This document shows positions 7,643 through 13,698 of a stretch of 20,520 nucleotides of DNA, in pieces. The notes below the pieces were generated by a model. That model was not told the DNA's origin. It searched no databases and was given only the letters and a program-made list of their open reading frames with translations. The stretch comes from JBBSHE01 sp038253325 (GTDB lineage: Bacteria; Actinomycetota; Actinomycetes; Propionibacteriales; Nocardioidaceae): NCBI GenBank assembly GCA_038253325.1, contig JBBSHE010000046.1, positions 1-20,520 of the forward strand, given 5' to 3'. Both the position numbers and the translations under genes were made by a program. Position 1 is the stretch's first letter; each line of letters starts with the position of its first letter.

Positions 7643-7648
7643 TAGTCT
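7643..7648 (+). promoter_or_regulatory. -10 box of prepilin peptidase gene, probable leaderless start
   Basis: TAGTCT matches TAnnnT and is followed after eight bases by GTG at 7657. No Shine-Dalgarno sequence precedes that GTG, and it gives the natural N-terminus of the protein. This suggests a leaderless transcript. The -35 region has no recognisable TTGACA-like hexamer. Confidence 0.5.
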
Positions 7649-7656
7649 CACCTACT

Positions 7657-8472
7657 GTGTCCGTCGCGTTGCTCCCCGGTTTGAGCGGGGCGGTCGTGGG
7701 AGCCGGAGCAGGACTCCTCGCCGCTCCGATCCTGCGCCGGCTCCCTGCGCCCAAGGACGACGCCAGTGACCACGACGGCGGGGACCGCAGGGCCCACGGC
7801 GAGGACCGCAGCGTCGACGGCGAGGACCGCAGCGCCGACGGCGACAATAGACACCACCACGGCGACGAAGGCAGCCACGATCCACTCGAGACGCCGTACC
7901 TCGAACTGGCCGAGCGTCGGTCGCTCCCGTTCGTGCTGGTACCGCTCGGTGCGGTCGTCTGCGGCGTTGTCGGCGGCCGGGTCGGCTGGGACGGGGCATG
8001 GCCAGCCCTGGTGTTGCTGGGTGCCGTCGGCGGTCTGCTCGGGTATGTCGACGCGGCGACCCGTTACCTCCCCACGGCGATCATCGGCCCGTCGTACGTC
8101 CTCGTCGTCGCCTTGCTCGTCGTCGGGGCGTTGACGGCGGGCACCGCTGACCGGATGCTGTCCGCGGTGTACGGGTGGCTCGTGTTCGGCGGGTTCTACC
8201 TGCTGATGTGGCTTGTGTACCCGCGGGGGATCGGGTACGGCGACGTCCGCCTCGCGGGCCTGCTCGGACTTCCGCTCGGGTATCTCGGGCTGGCCGAGAC
8301 GATCACGGCCTTGTACGCGGGCCTCGTCCTGGGTGCCGTCGGGGGCGGGCTCTTGATTTTGGCGCGTCGGACGAAGGACCGCCGCTACCCGTTCGGGCCG
8401 TTCATGCTGGTCGGGGCGCTGGTCGGGTTGGTGTGGGGACACAGCCTCGGCGGTTGGTACGCCAGCCGTTGA
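7657..8472 (+). CDS. prepilin peptidase-like A24 aspartic membrane protease with His/Asp-rich repeat loop
   Basis: 271 aa polytopic membrane protein. The A24 protease signature is present: the first catalytic Asp in GYVDAATRYLP (D132), the second in GIGYGDVRLAG (D196), and the trailing YPFGPFM motif (245-250). Hydrophobic segments lie at about 8-26, 92-108, 117-131, 144-162, 171-188, 200-235 (probably two) and 249-265. The N-methyltransferase domain with its CxxC zinc motifs, present in classical PilD/TadV-type bifunctional enzymes, is absent. In its place, between the first and second membrane segments, is a polar loop (residues 34-76) of Asp, His, Gly and Arg with 7-residue repeats. GTG 7657 is chosen from the promoter spacing. 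It probably processes type IV or Tad/Flp pilin-like precursors; no pilin gene is in the window. Lying between aroE and aroC is a known actinobacterial arrangement. Confidence 0.88.
   Translation: MSVALLPGLSGAVVGAGAGLLAAPILRRLPAPKDDASDHDGGDRRAHGEDRSVDGEDRSADGDNRHHHGDEGSHDPLETPYLELAERRSLPFVLVPLGAVVCGVVGGRVGWDGAWPALVLLGAVGGLLGYVDAATRYLPTAIIGPSYVLVVALLVVGALTAGTADRMLSAVYGWLVFGGFYLLMWLVYPRGIGYGDVRLAGLLGLPLGYLGLAETITALYAGLVLGAVGGGLLILARRTKDRRYPFGPFMLVGALVGLVWGHSLGGWYASR
7773..7850 (+). repeat. 21-bp in-frame tandem repeat
   Basis: Three full imperfect units (7773-7793, 7794-7814, 7815-7835) and a partial fourth, of the type CGACGGCGAGGACCGCAG plus three bases. Each encodes seven residues (DGGDRRA, HGEDRSV, DGEDRSA, then DGDNRHH). 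The repeat lies in the polar loop of the prepilin peptidase. Its near-identical units suggest recent slippage expansion. Confidence 0.85.
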
Positions 8473-8487
8473 GACGTGCGCCCGTGA

Positions 8488-8493
8488 AACACT
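8488..8493 (+). promoter_or_regulatory. weak -10-like hexamer before aroC
   Basis: AACACT keeps the A at position 2 and the T at position 6 of TAnnnT. It lies six bases before the aroC ATG, the same spacing as in rarA and aroQ. There is no Shine-Dalgarno sequence before aroC, so either a leaderless start or coupling to the upstream stop (8472) is possible. Weak evidence. Confidence 0.25.
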
Positions 8494-8499
8494 GACGCC

Positions 8500-9678
8500 A
8501 TGCTGCGCTGGTTGACCGCGGGGGAGTCGCACGGACCCGCGCTGGTGGCGATCCTCGAAGGCCTGCCTGCCGGCGTCTCCATCACGACGCCCGAGATCGC
8601 GGTCGCGCTGAGCCGCCGACGCCAAGGTTACGGCCGTGGTGCCCGAATGACGTTCGAACAGGACGAGGTCACGGTGCTCGGCGGGCTTCGCCACGGCCGT
8701 ACGCTCGGGTCGCCGTTCGCCGTCGTCATCTCCAACACCGAGTGGCCGAAGTGGCAGCAGGTGATGGCGGCCGACCCGGTCGACCCGGCCGAGCTCGAGG
8801 GGCTGGCTCGCAACGCACCGCTGACCCGGCCGCGACCAGGACACGCCGACCTGGTCGGCATGCAGAAGTACGACTTCGACGAAGCGCGGCCGGTCCTCGA
8901 GCGCGCCAGCGCCCGCGAGACCGCGGCCAGGGTGGCACTCGGTGCGGTGGCGGCGGCGTACGTTGCCCAGTCCGCCGACATCTTCGTGGTCAGCCATGTC
9001 GTCGAGATCGGCTCGGTCACCGCACCGGTTGGTGTGCTCCCCAGACCCGAGGACGCCGCGGTGCTCGACCAGGATCCCGTACGCTGCTTCGACCGCGAGG
9101 CGAGCGTTGCGATGGTCAAGGAGATCGACGCCGCCCATCTCGACGGTGACACCCTCGGCGGCGTCGTCGAGGTGGTGGCGTACGGCGTGCCACCCGGGCT
9201 CGGCTCACACGTCCACGGTGACCGCCGTCTCGACGGCCGGCTGGCCGGTGCGCTGATGAGCATCCAGGCGATCAAGGGCGTCGAGGTCGGTGACGGCTTC
9301 GACCTCGCGCGGACCCGCGGTTCACAGGCCCAGGACGAGATCGTGAGCGACCAGTCGGCGCTTCGGCGCTTGTCGGGCCATTCCGGCGGCACCGAGGGCG
9401 GGATGTCGACGGGTGAGGCGCTCCGCGTACGCGCGGCGATGAAGCCGATCTCGACGCTCCCTCGGGCCCTGCGTACCGTCGACGTTTCAACCGGTGAGCC
9501 GGCCGTCGCGCACCATCAACGGTCCGACGTGTGTGCGGTTCCCGCGGCCGCCGTGGTCGCCGAGGCGATGGTGGCCCTCGTGCTCGCCGAGGCGGTCACC
9601 GAGAAGTTCGGCGGCGACTCGGTCGGCGAGACCCGTCGCAACGTCGAGGGCTACCTGGCTGCGCTGAGGTATCGATGA
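8500..9678 (+). CDS. aroC: chorismate synthase
   Basis: 392 aa FMN-dependent enzyme converting 5-enolpyruvylshikimate-3-phosphate to chorismate, the last shikimate pathway step. Family motifs run the whole length: GESHGPALVAILEGLPAG at the N-terminus, RRRQGYGRGARM, RPGHADLVGMQKYDF with the conserved His, RASARETAARVA, GVPPGLGSH, LMSIQAIKGVEVGDGF, SGGTEGGMSTGE, and the C-terminal RSDVCAVPAAAVV with the conserved Asp. Length is normal for the monofunctional enzyme. No separate flavin reductase domain is fused. The stop overlaps the aroK start (ATGA), so aroC-aroK-aroB form one transcription unit. Confidence 0.98.
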   Translation: MLRWLTAGESHGPALVAILEGLPAGVSITTPEIAVALSRRRQGYGRGARMTFEQDEVTVLGGLRHGRTLGSPFAVVISNTEWPKWQQVMAADPVDPAELEGLARNAPLTRPRPGHADLVGMQKYDFDEARPVLERASARETAARVALGAVAAAYVAQSADIFVVSHVVEIGSVTAPVGVLPRPEDAAVLDQDPVRCFDREASVAMVKEIDAAHLDGDTLGGVVEVVAYGVPPGLGSHVHGDRRLDGRLAGALMSIQAIKGVEVGDGFDLARTRGSQAQDEIVSDQSALRRLSGHSGGTEGGMSTGEALRVRAAMKPISTLPRALRTVDVSTGEPAVAHHQRSDVCAVPAAAVVAEAMVALVLAEAVTEKFGGDSVGETRRNVEGYLAALRYR

Positions 9679-10190
9679 GCCGTCCGCGAGCCGTGCTCGT
9701 GGGTCCGCCGGGTGCGGGCAAGACCGTGGTCGGAGAACGCCTGGCCGAGCGGTGGGGATGCGACTTCCGGGACACCGACGGCGACATCGAGGCGATGGCA
9801 GGAAAGTCGATCGCCGAGATCTTCGTCGACGACGGCGAACAGTTGTTTCGCCGTACCGAGACCGGGGCCGTCCGGGCCGGGTTGGCGGAGGCCACCGGCG
9901 TCCTCGCCCTCGGGGGTGGTGCCGTGATGGACGCGGGCACCCGCGACCGCCTGGTCGGTCACCGGGTGGTGTTCCTCGACGTCGGCCTGACCGATGCGGT
10001 CGCTCGGGTGGGTCTGGGCGTGTCGCGTCCCTTGGTCTTCGGAAATGTGCGGGCCCAGTTGAAGGCGCTGCTGGATGCCCGCCGGCCGCTGTACGCCCAG
10101 GTGGCCACCGTGGTCGTACCGACCGACGGCCGGGCGATCGACGAGGTCGTGGCCGCGGTGGACGAGGCCTTGGAGTCCGTCGATGCGTGA
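9675..10190 (+). CDS. aroK: shikimate kinase
   Basis: 171 aa P-loop kinase phosphorylating shikimate at O3. Walker A is GPPGAGKT (residues 10-17). The shikimate-binding DTDGDIE follows, then FRRTE with the conserved Arg, LGGGAVMD, the lid region SRPLVFGNVRAQLKALLDARRPLY, and a typical C-terminus. The start at ATG 9675 overlaps the aroC stop as ATGA; an upstream open frame inside aroC is not used. The gene overlaps aroB by 8 bases. Confidence 0.96.
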   Translation: MSRPRAVLVGPPGAGKTVVGERLAERWGCDFRDTDGDIEAMAGKSIAEIFVDDGEQLFRRTETGAVRAGLAEATGVLALGGGAVMDAGTRDRLVGHRVVFLDVGLTDAVARVGLGVSRPLVFGNVRAQLKALLDARRPLYAQVATVVVPTDGRAIDEVVAAVDEALESVDA

Positions 10191-11298
10191 CGGACGCACC
10201 CGGATCCGGGTAGAGACCACGCAGCCGTACGACGTCGTCGTCGGTGAGGGACTGCTCGACGAGGCTGCCCGGCTGCTCGGAGTCGATGTGCGCCGAGTTG
10301 CCGTGGTCCACCCGGGTGCACTCGCGTCGAGCGCAGGAGCCGTCCGCGACGACCTAGCGTCGCACGGGCTCGACGCGAGCCTGCTGGCGGTGCCCGACGG
10401 CGAAGGCGCGAAGACGGCCGAGGTGCTGAGCTCGTGCTGGGCGCGGCTTGGTCAGCTTGGCTTCACTCGCTCGGACGCGCTCGTGAGTGTCGGCGGCGGC
10501 GCGACCACCGACCTGGCGGGTTTCGTGGCCGCGACGTTCTTGCGGGGAATCCGGGTCGTGCACATTCCAACGACCCTGCTGGCGATGGTCGACGCGGCGG
10601 TCGGCGGCAAGACGGGAATCAATACGGAGCAGGGCAAGAACCTGGTCGGTGCGATCCACCAACCGGCGGGCGTGCTGTGTGACCTCGGGGCGCTCCGTTC
10701 CCTCGACCGGGCGGAGCTCGGGTCGGGACTTGCCGAGATCATCAAGTGCGGCTTCATCGCCGACGCGGAGATCCTGCGCCTGGTCGAGTCCTCGCCGGCT
10801 CAGGCGACCGAACCAGAGGCACCGCTGCTGCGCGAGCTGATCGAGCGGTCGATCGCGGTGAAGGCTGCGATCGTCGCCTCCGATCTGCAGGAGGTCACCT
10901 CGCTTGGCAGGCAGGTGGGCAGGGAGGCGCTCAACTACGGACACACGTTCGGTCACGCCGTCGAACGAGTCGAGGGATTCCGAATCCGGCACGGTGAGGC
11001 GGTCGCCGTCGGCATGGTGTTCGTCGCAGCACTGGCTCGGCTCGCCGGCCGGCTCGACGACCCCACGGCCCGCCGTCACGGCGAGCTGCTGTCGCTCGTC
11101 GGGTTGCCGACGTCGTACCCCGGCGGGAGATGGGATGACCTCCTGGCGGCGATGCAGGTGGACAAGAAGACGCGCGGCGACCGGTTGCGGTTCGTGGTGC
11201 TCGAGGCGCCGGGCGTACCCGCGATCCTGGAAGCGCCCGATCCGGCGCTGCTGCTGGCGGCGTACGACGAGCTGTCCGGAGCTGCTTTCCCAGGTTAA
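10183..11298 (+). CDS. aroB: 3-dehydroquinate synthase, 3' end formed by repeat copy B
   Basis: 371 aa NAD- and metal-dependent enzyme converting DAHP to 3-dehydroquinate. Motifs: DGEGAKT, GGGATTDLAGFVAATFLRG, HIPTTLLAMVDAAVGGKTGIN, the metal-binding GLAEIIKCGF, LNYGHTFGHAVE, and VDKKTRGDRLRFVVL. Start ATG 10183 lies within the last codons of aroK and gives the usual N-terminus; the frame is open further upstream without a family match. The final residues (FPG) and the TAA stop are read from the left palindrome of repeat copy B, so the native end may have been replaced when the repeat arrived. All catalytic parts lie well upstream, so activity should be unaffected. Confidence 0.97.
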   Translation: MRDGRTRIRVETTQPYDVVVGEGLLDEAARLLGVDVRRVAVVHPGALASSAGAVRDDLASHGLDASLLAVPDGEGAKTAEVLSSCWARLGQLGFTRSDALVSVGGGATTDLAGFVAATFLRGIRVVHIPTTLLAMVDAAVGGKTGINTEQGKNLVGAIHQPAGVLCDLGALRSLDRAELGSGLAEIIKCGFIADAEILRLVESSPAQATEPEAPLLRELIERSIAVKAAIVASDLQEVTSLGRQVGREALNYGHTFGHAVERVEGFRIRHGEAVAVGMVFVAALARLAGRLDDPTARRHGELLSLVGLPTSYPGGRWDDLLAAMQVDKKTRGDRLRFVVLEAPGVPAILEAPDPALLLAAYDELSGAAFPG

Positions 11299-11373
11299 CG
11301 TGGGACGTATGCACTTCACCCAGGCAATTACCTGGGTGAAGTGACGAGTTCCCACGTTAACCTGGGAAAGCAG
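11282..11373. repeat. triple-palindrome repeat element, copy B
   Basis: A 92-bp element between aroB and aroQ with the same plan as copy A. The outer arms are a perfect 24-bp inverted repeat (11282-11305 and 11350-11373), and each arm contains its own GTTAAC-centred palindrome (centres 11296.5 and 11358.5). The inner stem is a perfect 13-bp repeat (11312-11324 and 11331-11343) around CAATTA, centre 11327.5. Centres are again 31 bp apart. Its left arm provides the stop codon of aroB. Its right arm ends 15 bases before the aroQ -10 box, so it occupies the -35 region. In RNA it would fold into one long hairpin and might act as a terminator or processing signal, though no T-run follows. Confidence 0.92.
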
Positions 11374-11388
11374 GGCCAGGTGGGGCAC

Positions 11389-11394
11389 TACGCT
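11389..11394 (+). promoter_or_regulatory. -10 box of aroQ, probable leaderless start
   Basis: TACGCT matches TAnnnT and is separated by six bases from the GTG at 11401, with no Shine-Dalgarno sequence. The expected -35 position (about 11366-11371) falls in the right arm of repeat copy B and is not TTGACA-like. Confidence 0.5.
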
Positions 11395-11400
11395 GCCAGC

Positions 11401-11829
11401 GTGCATGTGCTCGTCCTCAACGGACCCAACCTCGGGCGGCTCGGTAGCCGCGAGCCCGAGGTGTACGGCACCGGGTCGTACGACGACCTGGTCGCCTCGT
11501 GCCGGACCTGGGCGGCAGACCTCGGCGTCACGGTCGACGTACGCCAGACCGACGACGAAGCCGAGCTGATCGGCTGGCTGCACGAGGCGGCTGACTCGCG
11601 TACGCCGGTCGTGCTCAACCCGGCGGCTTTCACCCACTACTCGTACGCCCTTCGCGACGCATGCGCGATGCTGGTGGCCCCACTGGTCGAGGTCCATCTC
11701 AGCAACCCCGCCGCACGTGAGGACTTCCGCCAGATCAGTGTGGTGGCCGGGGTCGCGACCGGCTCGATCACCGGTTTCGGGCGGACCGGGTACCGGCTTG
11801 CGTTACTCGCCGTCGCGCAGCCGGACTAG
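11401..11829 (+). CDS. aroQ: type II 3-dehydroquinate dehydratase
   Basis: 142 aa, the usual size for the dodecameric type II enzyme that dehydrates 3-dehydroquinate to 3-dehydroshikimate. Motifs: VLNGPNLGRLGSREPEVYG with the catalytic Arg and Tyr loop, RQTDDEAELIGWLHEA, NPAAFTHYSYALRDA, VEVHLSN with the catalytic His, AREDFRQISVVAGVATG and GFGRTGYRLAL. Known homologues usually have NxGxxTHTSVALRDA; here the middle reads FTHYSYALRDA, a conservative change. GTG 11401 is chosen over the earlier in-frame start at 11341, which would translate part of repeat copy B and has no family support. It ends in TAG, which is also the start of the putative efp -10 box. Confidence 0.95.
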   Translation: MHVLVLNGPNLGRLGSREPEVYGTGSYDDLVASCRTWAADLGVTVDVRQTDDEAELIGWLHEAADSRTPVVLNPAAFTHYSYALRDACAMLVAPLVEVHLSNPAAREDFRQISVVAGVATGSITGFGRTGYRLALLAVAQPD

Positions 11830-11832
11830 ACT
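11827..11832 (+). promoter_or_regulatory. -10 box of efp overlapping aroQ stop codon
   Basis: TAGACT matches TAnnnT and begins with the TAG stop of aroQ. A poor -35 candidate, TTACTC, lies 18 bases upstream (11803-11808). Transcription would start near 11839 and give a leader of about 39 bases containing GAGG before the efp ATG. Confidence 0.4.
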
Positions 11833-11877
11833 CATCCGTCTGCCCACTCCAACCTGGTCAACGAGGATTCTGCGCGA

Positions 11878-12441
11878 ATGGCAACGACGAACGAGCTCAA
11901 GAACGGCATGGTCTTGAACCTTGACGGCCAGCTGTGGTCGGTGACGTGGTTCCAGCACCACAAGCCGGGCAAGGGTGGCGCCGTCGTCCGCACCAAGCTC
12001 AAGAATGTGATGTCGGGCAAGGTCGTCGACAAGACGTTCAACGCCGACGTGAAGGTAGCGACGGCGAACGTCGACAAGCGCGCGATGACGTACCTCTACA
12101 AGGATGGTGACGAGTACGTCTTCATGGACGCGCAGACGTACGACCAGCTCCACCTCGCACGCGACGTCGTCGGTGACGCCGCGAGCTTCCTGCTCGAGAA
12201 CCAGGAGGCCGTCGTCGCCGTGCACGACGGGATCCCCCTCTATCTCGAACTGCCCGCGTCGGTGGAGCTGCTGATCGAGTACACCGAGCCCGGACTGCAA
12301 GGGGACCGGTCGACCAGCGGAACCAAACCGGCTCGTCTCGAGACGGGATACGACATCGCGGTCCCGCTGTTCATCACGACCGGCGAGAAGGTCAAGGTGG
12401 ACACCCGGGACGGGTCCTACATGGGGCGCATCACAAGCTGA
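11878..12441 (+). CDS. efp: translation elongation factor P
   Basis: 187 aa. EF-P relieves ribosome stalling at polyproline stretches. The three-barrel protein is complete: the KOW-like N-terminal domain with the tip loop HHKPGKGGA (K32 at the position modified in some bacteria), the central OB domain, and the C-terminal signature region ETGYDIAVPLFITTGEKV. No EpmA/EpmB or other modifying enzyme gene is in the window. A Shine-Dalgarno-like GAGG lies about 10 bases upstream. The stop shares one base with the nusB start. The Xaa-Pro peptidase gene often found between aroQ and efp in related genomes is absent here. Confidence 0.97.
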   Translation: MATTNELKNGMVLNLDGQLWSVTWFQHHKPGKGGAVVRTKLKNVMSGKVVDKTFNADVKVATANVDKRAMTYLYKDGDEYVFMDAQTYDQLHLARDVVGDAASFLLENQEAVVAVHDGIPLYLELPASVELLIEYTEPGLQGDRSTSGTKPARLETGYDIAVPLFITTGEKVKVDTRDGSYMGRITS

Positions 12442-12869
12442 TGGGCGCACGCAGGAAGGCGCGCAAGAGCGCCCTCGACATCTTGTTCGAGTCCGAGCTC
12501 CGCGGGCTCGATACGGGCGGCAGCCTGAACCAGCGGCAGGACGCGTCCGAAGCCGGGCTGCGCGACTACACCGTCGAGATCGTCAACGGTGTGATCGCGA
12601 ACCGCGAAGCCATCGACGCGCTGATCGCGCAGTACGCCGCCGGCTGGACGATCGACCGAATGCCCGTGGTCGACCGGAACCTGCTGCGGATCGCCGTCTT
12701 CGAGCTGCGCTTTGCCGGCCAGACCGTTGGAGACGTCGGAGTTCCGGCACCGGTGGTGATCAACGAAGCGGTGGAGCTGGCGACGGAGCTGTCGACCGAT
12801 GCCTCTCCGGCGTTCGTCAACGGCGTGCTGTCTGCGATTGCCCGGGCGGCGCCGGCCGACGTCTCCTGA
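12441..12869 (+). CDS. nusB: transcription antitermination factor NusB
   Basis: 142 aa all-helical RNA-binding protein that acts with NusE in rRNA antitermination. Typical motifs: a basic N-terminus (MGARRKARKSALDILFESE), RMPVVDRNLLRIAVFEL, VVINEAVELATELS and FVNGVLSAIAR. The start codon shares its A with the efp TGA (TGATG), so translation is probably coupled. It is the last gene of the + strand unit and converges with bldD. Confidence 0.96.
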   Translation: MGARRKARKSALDILFESELRGLDTGGSLNQRQDASEAGLRDYTVEIVNGVIANREAIDALIAQYAAGWTIDRMPVVDRNLLRIAVFELRFAGQTVGDVGVPAPVVINEAVELATELSTDASPAFVNGVLSAIARAAPADVS

Positions 12870-12995
12870 ACTTGTCCGCCAGACCTGACGACGAGATGCG
12901 TCGGTCGGCAGCGCGCAGAGTTCAATCGGCAGCTCGCAGATCCGAGGCAACGCCGGGACGAGGCCGTCAGCGCGCCCGGGTGAGTCCCGGATCGG
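12870..12995. other. convergent intergenic region nusB/bldD
   Basis: 126 bases between two converging genes. Apart from a short GC hairpin at 12976-12990 I see no strong terminator and no gene. Open frames here are GC-driven and unlike any family I know. Confidence 0.6.
12976..12990. terminator. weak GC hairpin between nusB and bldD
   Basis: CCGGG, TGAGT, CCCGG is a perfect 5-bp stem with a 5-base loop, five bases beyond the bldD stop on its own strand. It has no T-run on either side. It could be a bidirectional terminator of the GC-rich, U-less kind, but the stem is short. Confidence 0.3.
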
Positions 12996-13493
12996 TCAGT
13001 TGGCTTCTTCCCAGATTTCCGGGGTCTCGGGCCGCAGCACACCCCAGGCGTCGAATTTCTCCCCGAGAACCGTCGGGCTCACGTCGTAGATCACCGCCAG
13101 CATCCGGAGATCGTCCTGCCGGATCGACAGCATCTTGCCGTTGTAGTCGCCGCGCTGGGATTGGATGGCCGCGGCGTAGCGGGCCAGCGGGAGCGCGTCC
13201 TCGCTCTCGATCGTGTGCAACTTCTCGAGGTCGAGGACCAGCCGGCTCGGCGCGTCACCGGTGGCGTTCGGAGACCCTCCGGGGAGCAGCTCAGCGACCG
13301 GTACGCCGTAGAAGTCCGCGAGCTCGGCGAGCCGTTGCACGGTGACGGCCCGGTCGCCGCGCTCGTACGAGCCGATCACGACCGCCTTCCAGCGGCCGCC
13401 GGACTTCCGTTCGACCCCGTGCAGGGATAGTCCCTGCTGCTGGCGGATGGCTCGCAGGCGTCCTCCCAGCGCCCGCGCGTAATCGTTCGCCAT
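12996..13493 (-). CDS. bldD: BldD family cyclic-di-GMP-responsive transcriptional regulator
   Basis: 165 aa, close in size to Streptomyces BldD (about 167). The N-terminal helix-turn-helix contains LRAIRQQQGLSLHGVERKS, RWKAVVIGSYERGDRAV and VQRLAELADFYGVPVAELLPG (to residue 71). The C-terminal domain carries the cyclic-di-GMP signature RGD-x8-RQDD (R114 to D128) without change, so it should dimerise through tetrameric cyclic-di-GMP as known for Streptomyces BldD. Residues 72-84 are a variable linker. There, BldD represses development and binds its own promoter. A GGGGG run lies 7 bases before the ATG. It is transcribed away from pyrR, and its promoter carries a candidate BldD site (13543-13557). 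Confidence 0.95.
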   Translation of the reverse strand: MANDYARALGGRLRAIRQQQGLSLHGVERKSGGRWKAVVIGSYERGDRAVTVQRLAELADFYGVPVAELLPGGSPNATGDAPSRLVLDLEKLHTIESEDALPLARYAAAIQSQRGDYNGKMLSIRQDDLRMLAVIYDVSPTVLGEKFDAWGVLRPETPEIWEEAN

Positions 13494-13542
13494 CAGACAC
13501 CCCCAAGCAAGATGTTCATAACGCTCATTTCGGCCAGTTCCG

Positions 13543-13557
13543 GTTACTGAACGTTAC
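13543..13557. promoter_or_regulatory. candidate BldD operator
   Basis: GTTACTGAACGTTAC has the half-sites TTAC and GTTA separated by 5 bases, which is the spacing in the published BldD consensus as I recall it (TnACnC(A/T)GnGTnA). The outer bases match; two central bases do not. It overlaps the predicted -10 of bldD on the minus strand, which fits autorepression. Confidence 0.5.
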
Positions 13558-13580
13558 ACATGCTGCACGATTTCAGCCAA
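13551..13580 (-). promoter_or_regulatory. predicted bldD promoter
   Basis: Read on the minus strand: -35 TTGGCT (13575-13580), an 18-base spacer, and -10 TAACGT (13551-13556). The -35 matches TTGACA at four of six positions. The transcript would have a leader of about 50 bases. The -10 lies inside the candidate BldD site. Confidence 0.4.
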
Positions 13581-13656
13581 GGTTCGCGGGAAAATCGCGA
13601 TGTCGCAGGTGCCGTTGTGCGGGTGCCGGGGTGTAGCGTTGCCCGCGACCAACGTC

Positions 13657-13691
13657 CTTTAACGACCCGTCCGGTGAGGCGGGGAAGGAGG
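13657..13691 (+). ncRNA. PyrR-binding RNA hairpin in the pyr operon leader
   Basis: The leader contains CGUCCGGUGAGGCG, which matches the Bacillus PyrR-binding consensus ARUCCnGnGAGGYU at 12 of 14 positions. It folds as CCCG (13666-13669), a bulged U, CC, loop GGUGA, GG, CGGG (13680-13683). The 3' side of the stem is followed after two bases by the AAGGAGG ribosome-binding site (13685-13691) and the GTG at 13699. There is no terminator/antiterminator pair, so binding of PyrR, promoted by UMP, would block ribosome access rather than attenuate transcription, as shown for mycobacterial pyr operons. Confidence 0.75.
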
Positions 13692-13698
13692 TCGGACA

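Larger units (their letters stand above)
13494..13698. other. divergent bldD / pyrR regulatory region
   Basis: 205 bases. They contain the predicted bldD promoter and BldD site on the left, and the pyrR leader with a PyrR-type hairpin on the right. A possible pyrR -10, TAGCGT (13634-13639), would give a leader of about 53 bases; no -35 is convincing. No gene is supported here. Confidence 0.55.

Noticed and set aside
7460..7645. Small frame translating repeat copy A (SQVNVG...HFT...WVKC)
   Set aside because: Similar peptides appear from both strands and from copy B because the DNA is palindromic; no start signals and no coding bias.
7522..7656. Longer start for the prepilin peptidase gene at 7522
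   Set aside because: The extension runs through the repeat and lacks family similarity; TAGTCT at 7643 would lie inside the gene. GTG 7657 fits better.
7457..7656. Replication origin suggested by the DnaA box
   Set aside because: Only one box, no AT-rich unwinding region and no dnaA/dnaN neighbours.
7773..7850. CRISPR-like array
   Set aside because: Units are contiguous 21-bp in-frame repeats without spacers, within a coding sequence.
7467..11373. Composite transposon bounded by repeat copies A and B
   Set aside because: The DNA between them is ordinary aro housekeeping sequence in conserved order with no transposase, so the copies are independent insertions.
11341..11400. Longer aroQ start at GTG 11341
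   Set aside because: It would add residues read from the repeat; the family N-terminus and the -10 box support GTG 11401.
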